From: Papaver somniferum
Taxonomy: Eukaryota; Streptophyta; Magnoliopsida; Ranunculales; Papaveraceae
Assembly: GCF_003573695.1 (NCBI RefSeq)
Contig: NC_039362.1
Location: forward strand, 179,003,690 to 179,067,689
Direction: 5' to 3'
Length of the DNA: 64,000 nucleotides
The position numbers and the translations under genes were made by a program. Below, piece after piece: positions 24,449 to 36,260 of the stretch. Under the pieces are notes generated by a model. The model worked only from the letters and a program-made list of their open reading frames with translations. It did no database searches and was not told the origin of the DNA. Within the stretch, counting starts at the first letter, position 1. Every line of letters starts with the position of its first letter.

Positions 24449-27003
24449 ATGGCTCCTGCTAGTAAAAAGATGGAGATTGAATTCAACAGATTAAAAACTG
24501 ACTTCAATCAGAGGGGTTACGAACTCTCTCCTCCTCATTCATATAATTTCGCATCCAAACTTAATATTGATCTAATCAAATCTGATCAATAGAATAATCG
24601 AAAATCATCGTTGCGTTAGGTCAACTTCAATTTCTACCAATTCCTTTATATAACCCTGAGATTCCTCTCTTCTATAGAATTCTTGCTGATGAAAGATTCG
24701 CACGAGGAATATTTCAGTTGAGTGGTGATGCTATTAGGATACCATTAGAGTATGCTCGTCGAGCAGCTGGTCTTGGAAATTCTTACCCTGATGAAGTGCG
24801 AAAAGAGGATCATCGTTATAAAATTATAGATCCTGCTGACTATCCTCTCGATAATTTCTTTAAGAATTATTACGTCGATGTTATTAAAAGTAACGTGACT
24901 AAATGGGTTGTTCGCATAAAGAGAGTAGATGGTATCGCTGAAGATGAGAAAATTATGCGAGATGTTGATTGGAATTCAAACTCTAATCGTGTTTCTCGCA
25001 CCTCCAATGATTCTAGTTGGCTTAATTCCCCTGTCATCTTAGGAGGGTCCTTTGTATCTGGTAAAGCTGCGGATGGTTCTGACAATCCTTGGACCGAAGA
25101 TTTCCCTCTTTACTAACCTTTGGAATTTAAATTACTCGCAAATGAGGAAAAAAAGTAGCGGTATGTGATCCTCTTGATCCAATTTGTAAATTTTCATAAT
25201 TTTCCTTCTTATATCTTATTTCTTCTCTTTCGCAGGATGCCAAAAAGGTCAGTATTTCGCGTAGGAAGTAAGAAACACACATTCTATTATTAACAATATT
25301 GTTGCATCTGTTTCTTATCTTGATTATTCGCGTAGGTGAATCCTTTGAATGACAAAACTTTATGCAAAGGCAAGAGCACTCCTAAGAAACCCACATCAAA
25401 ATATGTATCCAAGAAAACTTCGTTAAAAGATGATGTCTCTAGGAAGCGTGCGAGATATGATTCTTATTCAAGTTCAGAATCTTCAGATGGAGATACTTTT
25501 GTTTCTGATGAAGAGGTATCGATCGATTCGTATCGGAAGAAGTTGTCTGATCTTTTTTCTGAAGATGCTCTTGCTACTCTTGGGGATGATGAAACGGATT
25601 GCGCCTTCAAGATGGTCTCAAGTATCTGTACTGCTTCTGATTGGGGGGACCGATCTCTTCGTGGAGCTGCCTCTGCAATAAACCCAAATTTTCAATTTGC
25701 GATGAATGGCTTGGTAATATTCTGCAACATTTTCCTTTTATCTTTTCCTTATTATTTCTTCTTTTACTTTTAATGCTTTTATTTTCACAGAGCGCCCGCA
25801 TATCTTTAGACAATGAAGGAAAACTTCGCAGGTTGCAAGATGAGAATGCCAAACTAAAACATGAGAAGTCTATTCTGTCGGATGCGAATGCGAATCTTAC
25901 AGGCGGGAATTCGGAACTTAGAAATGAGAATTTAACTAACTCTCAATTGATTCTCCAAACTCGAGAAAGAAACAAGGAACTCAGTGGTATGCAACTTATA
26001 TTTTCTCACTCTTTTTCTTTTATGCGACCGTTCGCATTTCTTACTTAATTATCTTCGCAGACCTGTATGACCTTTCAGATGAAGCGGCTAACCTTCCCGA
26101 TGCTGAAATTCTTTTAGAACACCTCAATTCCTCTTTAAATAATTATCCTACTCGAGGATTTGAAAACCTTAGCTTGGAAGAATTAAGATTAAAATATATT
26201 ACCCTTAGAGAACGCCATAAAAATGCATTATCCGCTGCCAATAATTTTAAACGACGTTTTTTTAAGGAGAGATAAGCAATTCAAGTATTGGAAGCGAAGA
26301 AAAACAAACTTATTATTGAGAAAGATGAAATCGCTCTTAAAGGTGCGAAGGCACTAGAACAATTTCAAGAATCCATTATTGAAGTTAAAATAGAACGTGA
26401 TTCAGCTTTTCGTGAGAGGGACACTCTTATTCAGGAAAGAAACTTAATTCGATCTCAATTCCTTATAGAAAATGAAGCTGAGTTTAACTGGGCTGCTAGA
26501 GTTCTGAACGATGCTAGAAATAATCTAGGTGTAAATGTTAGTCTTCACACTGAGCATTCTACACTGTTCGCAGACATTATTTCCAATTATGAAGGTCATT
26601 TGTTGTTCTTTGATCTTCATTCATATTCTTTAAGAATAATTGTCTGTTATTTTGACTCTTTTGTTCATGCTTCGCAGAGAAAGAGAAGGAGTATCAAAAC
26701 AAAGTTGCAGAGCTAAAAACTTGCTTGGCTGCTAAAGAGGAAGAATCATCCGCTCGTAACTCCAAGTATCAACAATTGAAGGAGAATTGGTTCAACTTAG
26801 TTCAAAACAACAATAACGATGCTAATCGCTCTCGTGAGGCTTATGTTAAAAGAGTTTGTCTAGAGAATGGTATTCCTTTGTCGAAATACAACTTTTCAGT
26901 GATTCCTGAAAATGTACCCATTCCTGATATCCAATTTACTGATGGAGAAGAAGATTCTGAAGAAGAAATTAGTGATTCTGAGACAGAGCGAAATGAAAAT
27001 TGA
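24449..27003 (+). CDS. Multi-exon antisense ORF of the Tat-like element (coiled-coil protein)
   Basis: On the strand opposite gag, just inside the 3' LTR, lies a gene-like series of open segments joined by plausible GT-AG introns: an N-terminal segment from the ATG at 24,449 (MAPASKKMEIEF), a second frame through LADERFARGIFQL to about 25,113, a Ser-rich basic segment (25,336-25,711), a coiled coil (25,790-25,985, KLRRLQDENAKLKHEK), a segment from about 26,061, another coil (to about 26,607) and a C-terminal acidic tail ending EENSDSETERNEN-like at 27,003 (from about 26,680). Donors and acceptors are visible at 25,712/25,789, 25,986/26,060 and near 26,608/26,679. Defects: stops near 24,590 and at 26,274-26,276 break the chain, so this copy may not be functional. 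No enzymatic motif is seen. Exon edges are inferred. Confidence 0.55.
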
Positions 27004-27239
27004 TTGTTTCTTTTTGTTGTAATTTTTTGTTGAAATTCTTGTAAATTCAGCTTTCATCTTTTTAACATAATTCTTCTTTTCTTTGCTTCATATCTATGAC
27101 ATTTTTATATGCATATAAGACTATCAAAATAGGGCAAATAACACTTCCTTTGTATTCTTATTCTTGCCTCTTGTTATTTGACATATCTTGATAGACCAAA
27201 TATGATTGCAATCCTTTATAAAAAACTTCTTTTCTTATA

Positions 27240-27790
27240 TTATCTATGAGGTCTTATTTTTTCCTTCCTCTGTAAAGGTCTTACTTTGCCGCTGTTTATG
27301 TGCGACGAAATAGGCAGTCTTTACACTAGAATGTATTGACCCATTGATCTCGTCTTATTATTTTCTTGTATTATTTCCTCTTCAGGTTAATTTGCGTAAA
27401 TATCACAAGTCTTAATACTCGTATGAGTTAAAAGTCTTGTGACATTTACGACTTTTGACACAATTCAGCTCCCTAATGGAGGGTGTCGTCCTTATCTTAC
27501 CCCTGGTTGCCCCTTCAAGGAAGCTTACCTCTATCGTGTTAATATTATGGCTATTCCCATCCGGTTTTTCAACAACCAGTTGATTTCACGATCTCGCATA
27601 CACTACCTATAGGGTTTATGGCAGCAAGACCGCACCCTAAGTGGGGTATCTTCGGCCCGAGTGCATCATAGTCAGGAGTTGTAAAGAGTGGCAAGGTACG
27701 CTCCAGACGTCCCGGGCACTCTTGACTCAATCGTGTACCTCGGCGCGCTGATCGAGTTTCTGCAGTCCTTGAGAGAGCCTTTCTTACTTT
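27240..27790 (-). other. Non-coding block shared with 10,540-11,090
   Basis: It lies between the protease remnant and the antisense ORF. On the minus strand it aligns with 10,540-11,090 over several hundred bases. The shared words include gacgtctggagc, aaccggatggga and gacgacaccctcca, all in the same order. No consistent reading frame. Confidence 0.7.
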
Positions 27791-28434
27791 AGGCTCTCAA
27801 TCTAAGATAACTATCTTAGACAATTTAAGGTATCTCTCCCGGATGGGCATTATCGTTTTATTCTCACCCCAAATCTCCACAACTCAAGTTCCGGGGTCGG
27901 TGTAGCCTTCCCTTGAGTCATGCCTTCTAGGATTCTCCAACTATGACGTGCTATAGGTCTTACTATATTGCCTCTTGCATATAAGCGAACTAGGGTGCAC
28001 GCCACATTTGGATTCCTAGCCAATCTGATAATAAATATCATTTTCTGTATCCTTTTATAAAGGTATTATTATAAAGATTTCTCTTTTTGTTTTCTTATTA
28101 TGGATTTACCATATGAAATTAAAATTTCTCATTCCAATATTTTAATTCGCACAACTGTAGTACATAAATGCTTCTATCGAATCATCTTGCTCGAAGAAAA
28201 TCAGGTACGCTATTCATTCTATTCATTTGTCTTATGTACCTTTTGAATCTTCTTAAGTTCGCATATGTTTTCCATAATATTCATTCGTATTACCATTGAG
28301 TTGTCTTTGTGCGAAAGTCATTGTGCCCTTCAATTTTTGGTATTTTGCCTCCACACTTTTTCTTTCCATAGAACCTGTGTTGCTAACTTTGATTAACATT
28401 TTTTTTTATTCGCAAAAGAATCTGTTCTAGCACT

Positions 28435-29069
28435 TCACATACTTGCCTCTCCAACTTCATACACCGCATCGACCATCAATCTCTCTACTCTTTGACTATC
28501 TACTGCATATTTTTTGAAATTTCTTCGCTTGAATTCTCTTGCTTCGCATTTGTCAACATCAATTTCTTGGCAATTTTTACTTTCAATTGTATCTCTTCTT
28601 ATAATGCCAATACCCCGAGGTAGAGGAAACTTGATGCATTGATGAAATGTTGATGCAACAGCTAATATTTCATGCAGCCATGGTCTTCCAACGAGAGCAT
28701 TATAGGGCGACTCGACATCCACTACACAGAATGTGATATCTGTTGGTAAATTTTGTAGAAGAATTCGCATAGTCACTTCCCCCTTTGGTTTGTTCGCAGA
28801 ACCATTAAAGCCATAGATTTTGTATGTTGAAGGGATTAACTCATCATGTCTCCCTCCCATTTTTTTTTATATGTATGGTAAAATAGAATATCTACAGAAC
28901 TTCCAGTATCTATAAGTATCCTATTTATCGCCCAAGTATTTTTCTCATTTTCTTCTTCATCTTCTTCCAATGGCTTCGGATTAATTCCCAACCTCACCAC
29001 CAGAGGACACTCATGTGATGATCTTCCTTCTGCTAATTCATCTGCACTGAACGAGGTTTTCTGCCTTTG
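28435..29069 (-). pseudogene. Retropepsin-type aspartic protease of the Tat-like element
   Basis: It follows gag on the minus strand. LIDTGSSVDILFYHTYKK (DTGSS coded at 28,896-28,910) is the aspartic protease active site, and DVESPYNALVGRPWLHEILA with FPLPRGIGII downstream is the standard C-terminal half. The enzyme would process the gag polyprotein. The two halves are in different frames because of a one-base change in an A-run at about 28,861-28,870, and the first half runs on from gag in yet another frame, so the copy is probably inactive. No reverse transcriptase follows the end at 28,435. Confidence 0.85.
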
Positions 29070-31286
29070 TCAGTCCTTCAAAGGTGATATTTTTGCCTGG
29101 TTGAAAATTTCCCTTCCTTCAGCATCTCTTGCATAGACTCGACTTAATACATTATCATGAAAATCTTCTATGTTTATGAACGAGTGTATGATCGAGTTAC
29201 TATATAAATTCTTTGCCTTCACACCCAATTCAATAACAAATGCATTCCTGTCCTTCTCCTTTGCATATGTATTTCCTTGAGGTGAAGGTGATGGTGGTGG
29301 TAAATTCCTTGGCTGTTTTAGTAAGAAATGGTCCAACTTTCCTTGCTCAATCATTCGCAATATAATATTCCTCACATTTCTACAGTTGCTTGTTGTGTGA
29401 CCATGGAATCTATGATATTCAAAAAATTCTTTACTCCTCCTCCCTAGTGGTGGCTCTTCGCCTACATTATGTGGTTCTGGAATATCATCCATTAGTAGAG
29501 CGGCTTCCCATACTTTATCCACTGTAGTGTTCAATTTTGGCAAATTTATCTGTTCCCACACTATTCTTCCAGTTTTATCGTTATAATGTGTTTGCTGTCC
29601 TGCAGATCTTCCTGGTTGAACTATATCAGTACCTCCATAATTTTGAAGTTGCTTGTCTCTGTACTCTTTATCAAACTCTGCTTGATCTGCACTGCCCATA
29701 GCCACTAACTTTTGTTCCATCTCTGCATTATTCCTTCCTTGGGTTCCCTGCGATGTACTCGCAACAACATTTGTCAGTCTCGGAAGTAAATTTGTATTTC
29801 CACCTTTCAAATAAGATATTGCAACTAGGTGAGATTCCATATCTCTTTGCTTTTCCTCAAGTGCTATGTATTCTTCTTGAAATTCGCGCAACTCAGACAT
29901 TGTTATTGTATCCTTTATTCTGAAGATTTGGGTATATAATAGATCTGTTGCAAAGAGAGCATTAATGAATGAAAGAATAAGATGTCTCTCATCCACTCGT
30001 CTTCCCATTTCACTACACATGGTTCTCCAACGTGTCGTTAGATGACGCAAACTCTCATTTGTTCTTCTGTGAAGTCCGAATGCAGTCTCAATCCCTGGTC
30101 TTGATAGATTATTACTTATGTACTTTCCCAAAAAGAAATTTTGTAAATGATGAAATGAACCAACGAATTCTACAGGTAGTCCTTCAAACCATTTCAAAGC
30201 TTCACCTGCTAGGCTTGCAGCAAAATATTTGCACATCACTGCATCATAATTTTCCCACTGCAATAAAGATCTTGCATAAGCTTTCACATGTTGTATCGCA
30301 CATGCACTTCCATCAAATATACTTGTAAATGCCGGTAAACTGCACTTAGATGGTATCGGTGCTCTCTGAATTTCCTTTGTAAATGGAATTTTTCCAGCTT
30401 CCTTCACTGCTTCCTCTAGTTGTCTTCTTCCATCATTTCTTTTTTCAGTCATCATTTCGCTTAATTCTGCCATCTCCTTAAGAATTTCTTTGTTGAATGA
30501 TTGATTCAAATCTTCTTGCATGGGTCTTTTTAATCTTGCTTGTCTCAATCTATTCTCACGATTGTTTTGGCGTATTGCTTCTTGTATTTCATGTTGTTCA
30601 TCTTCTTCTCTTCTTCGCCTACGCCTTTCAGTATTTGCTTCAATTTGTACTCTATCACGTCTTTCTTCGTTGCCTGTGCGATCATATCGATGTCTTGATA
30701 TTTCTCTTTATTGTGGAGTAACTCGATCTTGTTTTGTATCATCTATGTGACGAAGTTCGCGTTTCCTAACTCGATTATCATAATAAAGTTGACGCAATCC
30801 GCTTTGTAATTCTCTTTCTTCTAATTCTTCCCTTCTATTCTGTCTATCTCTCGCATGTGCAGTCTCTCATACGCGCTCATATTCGTCTCTTAATATTTCT
30901 CTACCATGTAATATCACCTGTCCTTGACTTGGATCCTCTTCTTCCCTTTCAAAATTAATATATGCGCGACCAAGAATGTCCCATGGATGTTCATACCGAT
31001 TAGTTGCTAAGTCAACTATACGTCTCCTTTCCCATTGATCTTCCAAATTTTCTTCAATGACTTCCATGTGCTGCCTTCTCCTATCATTTCTTCGATTAGA
31101 TTGACTTTGTCTGGAGGAAATTCTACTTGATTTTGACCTTGAACGTGTAGCACTCCTTGACCTTTGTTCTTGTAGTCTAAGATTCAATTCTCTTAAATCA
31201 TCATTTTTACGGATTAGATTCGCACGTTCTTCTTCTTCTCTCTTTCGTTCAATTAGTAACCTTTGCCTAAGCTCTGCAATCGTCAT
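29070..31286 (-). pseudogene. Gag of the Tat-like element, two in-frame stops
   Basis: From the ATG at 31,286 (MTIAELRQRLLIERK) one frame runs to 29,070, about 739 codons, interrupted by stops at 30,867-30,869 and near 30,713. The N-terminal third is extremely charged (Arg/Glu/Gln, with an RS-like SRSATRSRSKSSR stretch). The capsid-like core lies near 29,850-30,330: KYFAASLAGEALKWFEGLP and RHLTTRWRTMC follow the retrotransposon gag pattern. C-terminal is FFEYHRFHGHTTSNCRNVR, in the position of a nucleic-acid binding motif, though it is not a standard zinc knuckle. It would form the virus-like particle. With two stops it cannot give full-length protein without readthrough. Confidence 0.85.
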
Positions 31287-31552
31287 ATTTCCTTCACTCG
31301 CTGTAACTGGTTCTTCGTTCCCAATTATCTGTCATTCCTCTGTGGAATTCGTCATCGCAGTATGGACACACTCACTTGATGTTCTTCCATTCTTTCCTCT
31401 TGTTGCTCATTCGTCTTCGTTCAGCAATTCTGTTACTTCTTCTAGTTGTCATTCCTTGTTCAACAACAGACTCTATCCTTACCATTTCTAAATTTTTAGA
31501 TCTCACTTTTTTCCTTAAAATCTATGATATACTATCAGGAATTATCATCCAG

Positions 31553-31574
31553 AGTTGTTTCCTAGCGCCAAAAA
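31553..31574 (-). other. Primer-binding site of the Tat-like element
   Basis: On the minus strand, the 5' LTR end CTACA is followed by a short T-run and TGGCGCTAGGAAACAACTC. The leading TGG fits the CCA end of a tRNA. I cannot say which tRNA. Confidence 0.65.
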
Positions 31575-32049
31575 TGTAGTTGTAAGTTTTCTTACAACTA
31601 CACTCCACTTAAACTAATTCAATTACTAAGTGATCATTATGAATTCTTATTTGATTAATTGAATATAGAGAATGTTTGCAAGATAGATTCAAGTATTACA
31701 ACAATTTTACTTGAAACCTAGATTCACTATCTCTCTCTCCCTATTTCTTGACCAAGATTTACCTTAGAATCCCCCCAGAAACAATGACCTCTCTCCTTTA
31801 TATAGGGTTTTATATAGTGGATGACAGCTAAGAAACCCATTATTTTCGGGATCACTATGCGACACATTCGCTCATATACAATCGCTCACCTTCGCATAGC
31901 ATACGTCTTCGCATAGTTCTTCACACTTTACCCATGACATTGCTGACATCATCTGGTGCGTCATCTCAACTTTTCTGTGTGCGACTCCCTTCGCTTAGGT
32001 TGTATTTACTTCGCGTAGTTATTAACGTGTGCGATATTTAACTCCTACA
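31575..32049 (-). repeat. 5' LTR of the Tat-like element
   Basis: It matches 23,639-24,113 with scattered substitutions and single-base or two-base gaps. It begins TGTAGTTGTAAG and ends AACTCCTACA on plus, giving TG...CA ends on either strand. Confidence 0.9.
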
Positions 32050-32214
32050 GTCGCTCTCTTTATTATTTCCCAAACACAAATGTTTATAGAAACTTAAATC
32101 TTCCAGCTCTTTAAGATCACTAAGCACAATTGGGCTGATACCGAATTCAGTCATAACTCTGTATACGTGAGAGAACGAATATATAAACAACTGAGGATAT
32201 CGATACCACGACAT
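32050..32214 (-). pseudogene. 5' part of the ORF split by the Tat-like element
   Basis: An exact run of 55 codons from the ATG at 32,214 (MSWYRYPQLF), with an upstream in-frame TGA, to the LTR edge (ending NNKESD). If the element and one five-base target copy are removed, the frame joins that of 23,638 downward without a shift, which is strong evidence that the ORF was coding when the element landed. The phrase VMTEFGISPIVLSDL recalls N-terminal segments of plant gypsy-type transposon passenger proteins. No named function can be given. Confidence 0.55.
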
Positions 32215-32245
32215 AGTTATATATCATGATCATTTGTGCTGATGG

Positions 32246-32395
32246 GATCTGAAAGTCTTAAGAAGGGAAAGAACCTAGGTAGGTTGTGAAAGAGATGAGT
32301 GACTGATCATCAAATACACTATGATATGTATATATATCATGATCAGTAGTCTTAAGAAGGGAAAGAACCTAGGTAGGTTCAATAGAATGTTACGA
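32246..32395. repeat. Direct repeat of a short phrase (aagaagggaaagaacctag)
   Basis: A run beginning gtcttaagaagggaaagaac and continuing to aggtaggtt occurs twice about 98 bp apart, each preceded by atatatcatgatca. Function unknown. Confidence 0.7.
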
Positions 32396-32719
32396 AGAGG
32401 AGTGGAGGGGTCTAGCTGCCCGCAAATACTTTATACGGGCAGTGTACCCAACTGAAAACGAAGAGTAGAAAATGGTAGTTGAAACTGCCCGGATATTAGT
32501 GCGGGAACGTGTTTTTGACTCGTTTTCTTTGCAGAATCACATGTTTAACAGTGAACTGAGATTGTCAAGATAATTAAGTACTCCAGTATTAGTATATTTT
32601 TGGACCATTTCCTAGTTCTTTCTTGTGAATTTATTTTAATAGATAAAATAGTCTATAGCTTCTTTAGCAAAACGTGGTGTTAATAAAAGAATTTTTTTAA
32701 ACAGAAAATAGATTATATA

Positions 32720-32793
32720 GCCGAAAAGGTATGTTTTCTGGGTCAAATGGACCGAAAAGGTATGTTTTCTGGGTCAAATGGACCGAAAAGGTA
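32720..32793. repeat. 31-bp tandem repeat, about 2.4 copies
   Basis: The unit starts ccgaaaaggtatgttttctg and ends ggtcaaatgga. It lies just upstream of the UTR-like exon. Confidence 0.85.
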
Positions 32794-32799
32794 TCTTTT

Positions 32800-33379
32800 A
32801 ATGGGGGAGACGTTACTGCCCTTCATAGACATCATTTCTTCTCGTCTTCTTCGTCGAACAAAAACCAGATCTGAAAAAAGTTTAAACAAGATCTCGTTCT
32901 CCATCGCTGCTATCACCACTGTGGAAAATCAAACTCTCTCTTCAAAAAAATTTCACCACCACCACCACCACCAATTATCTCCAAAACCCTTCTTCAACTG
33001 CTCTCCACCGGATCCATTGCTTTCTTCTTCTGCTCTCGATCTTCTCTTTCTCCACCACCACCATCATCAACTATAACCACATCTACCACCACCACCATCG
33101 ACAATAATACAACCACCACCATCAACATCTACAACAAACTACAACCAACACCACCACCTTCCTTCACCACCGCAACCATCGACAATACTACAACCACCAA
33201 CATCAGCATCTACAGCAACTACAACCAACACCACCACCTCCCTCCACCACCGCAAACATCAACATCATCGTCAACATTGATATCACCACTACCACAAAAC
33301 ACCGACAACCCTAATTAAATAGAGAGTTCTCAAATTCATTCAAACCAAAACTAGGATTTTCTCTTCCATCAATTTCACT
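32800..33379 (+). other. Probable 5'-UTR-like exon before histidinol dehydrogenase remnants
   Basis: CT- and CCA-rich DNA (caccaccaccacc at about 32,955 and 33,050-33,260) that looks like a transcribed plant leader. It is followed by a good donor (ttcactg|gtaagtttc near 33,379) and, 612 bp on, by the acceptor of the first recognisable histidinol dehydrogenase exon (33,992). It carries no start of the known protein. Either the true 5' exons were lost or this is a chimeric first exon. Confidence 0.4.
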
Positions 33380-33991
33380 GGTAAGTTTCTCGATCCTAAT
33401 TCTTTTTCATGATTTTATTATCAGAACTCATCAATTCACACGAATTGATGTTAGCTACCTTAATTTTCTGAAATGAATCATTTTTATGAATGAAATTTCA
33501 TTCTGTTTTTTTCTTCTTGTGTAAATCTAACTTAAAACATGATTGAAAATGGTTTGGATTAAACTGGTTTCATGTTGGTTTAAGTTTTGTAAAATCCAGT
33601 TTAAAATTCATTGAATTTTGTTTGTATGTAACTAGTTTCATATAGATTAAGCTTATGTAAAATCTAGTCTGAAATTGATTGAATTTGGTTTGGATGAAAT
33701 TGGTTTCATCGTGTTTTGGATGGAGTTGAAATTGTTTTCATCAAAGTTTAAACATGGATGAAACTTTTTTTTTTGGTTGTATTTGGTGGGAAGGATGTAA
33801 TCAGTTTCATCTAGTTTACACATTGATATACCTCAATTTTTATCAGAATATACCCTTGGTGAAACCAATTTCATCAAGTTGTGGACTGTAATATATTTGT
33901 TTTTTTGTCAAAATATGTAGTATGAAAACTAGATGTGGTGTTCCTCTATTAGAGCCTAATCTGTACCATCACATTCTTATTTGTTTTGTAG

Positions 33992-34750
33992 GTGGAGAAA
34001 ATTTTTGGACCTGGAAATCGGTTAGTCACAGCTGCAAAAATGATTTCTAGGTATTCTTGTCATCTCCTCTATTTAAGCACTTGGAACTTCCATTACCGTT
34101 TCTCATTCTGCGTTTTCTTCTTATACCAAACTATTTGTCTTCATGTTTTAAATGTTCTTTATCTATGTCCAATTCTTAATATCATCGCTTGAATCTCAGA
34201 GGTACCTCTCACATTCTTATTTTCCTTGATGCAGAACAGTGAAGCGAATGGTTTCAGTAGACATGCCTGCTGGCCCATCTGAAGTTCTGATTTTTGCTGA
34301 TAAACATGCCGGCCCGGTTCATATAGCAGCTGATTTACTGTCTCAAGTATGGATAGATTTACTTCGGGATTTCTTATGTAGTTGGTACTGTGAACTTCAT
34401 GTAAAATATTGAAAAATTCTACGTTATCTTTGTCCCACGCAAAAAATTCTGCTGGCCCACAGTTTCACCGTGTTTGGTCGTACATACCCTTAAGTACGAG
34501 ATACCCTTAAGCAGAACAATCTGGAGACATGATATTCATATGAGAGTTTAGCCAAGTAGTGGATCTGTTATCTTCACTACTAGCTATGAGATTTGCATTC
34601 TTAAATGTGTATGTTATTTTAGGACTAAAATCTCTGTTATGATAAACCTCCAGGCCTCTCCTTTTCAAATTTGTATGCCCCAGGGAATCTGATAATGAAT
34701 GTCAACGATGCAGAGAACTGGGAGCAATTCAGCGAATATTGTTTGTTATT
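33992..34750 (+). pseudogene. Histidinol dehydrogenase fragment (HISN8-like)
   Basis: Histidinol dehydrogenase catalyses the last two oxidations of histidine synthesis and in plants works in the plastid. Exon 33,992-34,050 codes VEKIFGPGNRLVTAAKMIS. Exon 34,235-34,346 codes [20 protein letters not shown] and continues to HIAADLLSQ, both hallmark segments of the enzyme core. A short piece near 34,449-34,484 gives AHSFTVFGR, and 34,684-34,730 gives NLIMNVNDAENWEQF; both match later parts of the family in order. A one-base change at the end of the first exon and an extra base near 34,250 alter the link between the two core exons. The N-terminal third, a middle exon and the C-terminus are missing, so this is a pseudogene fragment, not a working enzyme. 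Confidence 0.8.
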
Positions 34751-35330
34751 GTGTAGAAGTGCAGAGCTGCATGAATGACATTAGTTATCAGGTATTGACA
34801 TTTGTTGCTACTTCTCTATTGTTGGTGTTCTCCCTGTTTCAGAGTTGGGCTAGTTTCTCCGCAAGGACCGCAACCTTATGCTTGAATTGAAAGGTGTGAT
34901 TCTGTAAACCCTTGGTCTTGTAGTTATTCCTTTACTATCTGCTGCACTTTCAACTTCGCCTGTGTGACCTGACATATGACTGAAGTATGTATACTGACGG
35001 TAACTGAGATGCTGCTTCGTTGGTTAATAGTTATGATGATCCAACATGCATTGAGATGGTGCACCATCTATGTTCCAAGCTGTGTACAACTTTGGTAGTC
35101 TGAGAACATCACCTTTTGGTTGTTTTTGTGGATTTTTTTTTTCTTTGTATGATGAGACTTATTGTAAATATCTGAATCATTTTTGTGAACTTGATTTCAT
35201 GAATGAGAATGTATTTTGGGACAAAATGCTCTGTGAATGAATGTTTAAAAGGGTAATGGGGAAGGCATCCTGCCAAAGAAACTAAAAAATTCGTTTCCAA
35301 TTTTTCAAAATTTAGCAGCGCTTTACAGGC

Positions 35331-35566
35331 GTTAATATTGGGTATATGCGACAGTTGGAGTTTGCATCCAGGGACGGTTTCGAAAAGCATTTGAGACGGA
35401 TTTAAAACCGTCCCTACAGCAACAAGCCGTCCCAAATAGTATTAGTGACGGTCGAAATAAACCGTCCCTAGAAGGCAAAGCCGTCCCTAGGGGACCTTTT
35501 TGGGACGACTTTTCACTTCTTGGGATGCTTTTTTGACCGTCCCAGGAGACCTTCTGTTTTTTAGTG
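35331..35566. mobile_element. CACTA (En/Spm-like) element end
   Basis: The right edge read on the minus strand is CACTAAAAAACAG, a typical CACTA terminus. Inside it are many copies of GGGACGG / CCGTCCC in both orientations, the usual subterminal repeats of this superfamily. The opposite end was not found, so this is a fragment or a very short derivative. Confidence 0.7.
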
Positions 35567-35694
35567 CCATAAAATATAGGATCCATGAATAAAGGAAATT
35601 TATCTCACTCCATTATATGAACACCATGCCACCATATATGTTATTTTGGGGTTATGTACCTTGCATGAAATTTCTAACTCGCTTATAAAAAGTA

Positions 35695-35886
35695 CTACCT
35701 CTGTCCCCAAATTAGTTGAGCTAGTAGTACAATCTGAAAAATATTTATCTCTCAAACTATATTACGAATAGCATTTTGAAACATCTACATAATGAATATA
35801 AACATGACTATCAAATGATATAAAGTCAATTATTAATGGGGCAAATTTTGAAAATGACTAGCTCAACTAATTTGGGACAGAGAGAA
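35695..35886. mobile_element. Stowaway-type MITE (192 bp)
   Basis: Terminal inverted repeats (CTCTGTCCCCAAATTAGTT on the left, its near inverse on the right) are flanked by TA on both sides (35,693-35,694 and 35,887-35,888). There is no coding capacity. Confidence 0.8.
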
Positions 35887-35887
35887 T

Positions 35888-36190
35888 AATTCTTAAATCA
35901 ATGGTAAATCTGCATTAGATTTTGATTTAATTAAAAAATCTATTTCATGCATTTATGACTGCAGATCCATAATAAATATCATATATGACTATTTGTTACT
36001 CCGATTTGTTAAATAGTGCACATTGCAAGACACTTCTAACTCATTTATAAAAAGTAATTCTTGAATCAATGGTAAATCTGCATTATATTTTGATTTGATT
36101 ATAAAATCTATTTCATGCATTTATGATTGCATATCCCAAATAAGTATCTTATAGGAGTATTTGTTACACCGATTAGTTAAATAGTGCACC
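35888..36190. repeat. Duplicated upstream region of the first neprosin gene
   Basis: A segment of about 135 bp (taattcttaaatcaatggta ... gttaaatagtgca) occurs twice in tandem, at about 35,888-36,020 and 36,053-36,188. Related sequence precedes the second (about 40,430-40,500) and third (about 43,480-43,570) gene copies, so it is part of the duplicated promoter unit. Confidence 0.75.
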
Positions 36191-36260
36191 TAGGTTTTTG
36201 TTTATTTTTTGTAACCATTGCTCAATACTAGTAAGCAAATAGTTGCACCATTAATTAACA

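Larger units (their letters stand above)
23639..32049 (-). mobile_element. Tat-like Ty3/gypsy LTR element lacking pol (8,411 bp)
   Basis: Two 475-bp LTRs (TGTAG...CTACA) bound the element, which reads on the minus strand: 5' LTR 31,575-32,049, PBS beside it, gag 31,286-29,070, protease to 28,435, then a conserved non-coding block (27,790-27,240), an antisense multi-exon ORF (24,449-27,003 on plus) and the 3' LTR 23,639-24,113. No reverse transcriptase, RNase H or integrase frame exists between 28,435 and 27,000. Extra ORFs between pol and the 3' LTR are known in plant Tat-lineage elements, which supports that assignment. The LTRs differ at a few dozen positions including small indels, so it is much older than the element at 12,068. 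Target copies are imperfect (ATCCC versus GTCGC, three of five bases equal). Confidence 0.85.

Noticed and set aside
28000..28434. Possible reverse transcriptase start after the protease
   Set aside because: No RT motif could be read in any minus-strand frame before the conserved block.
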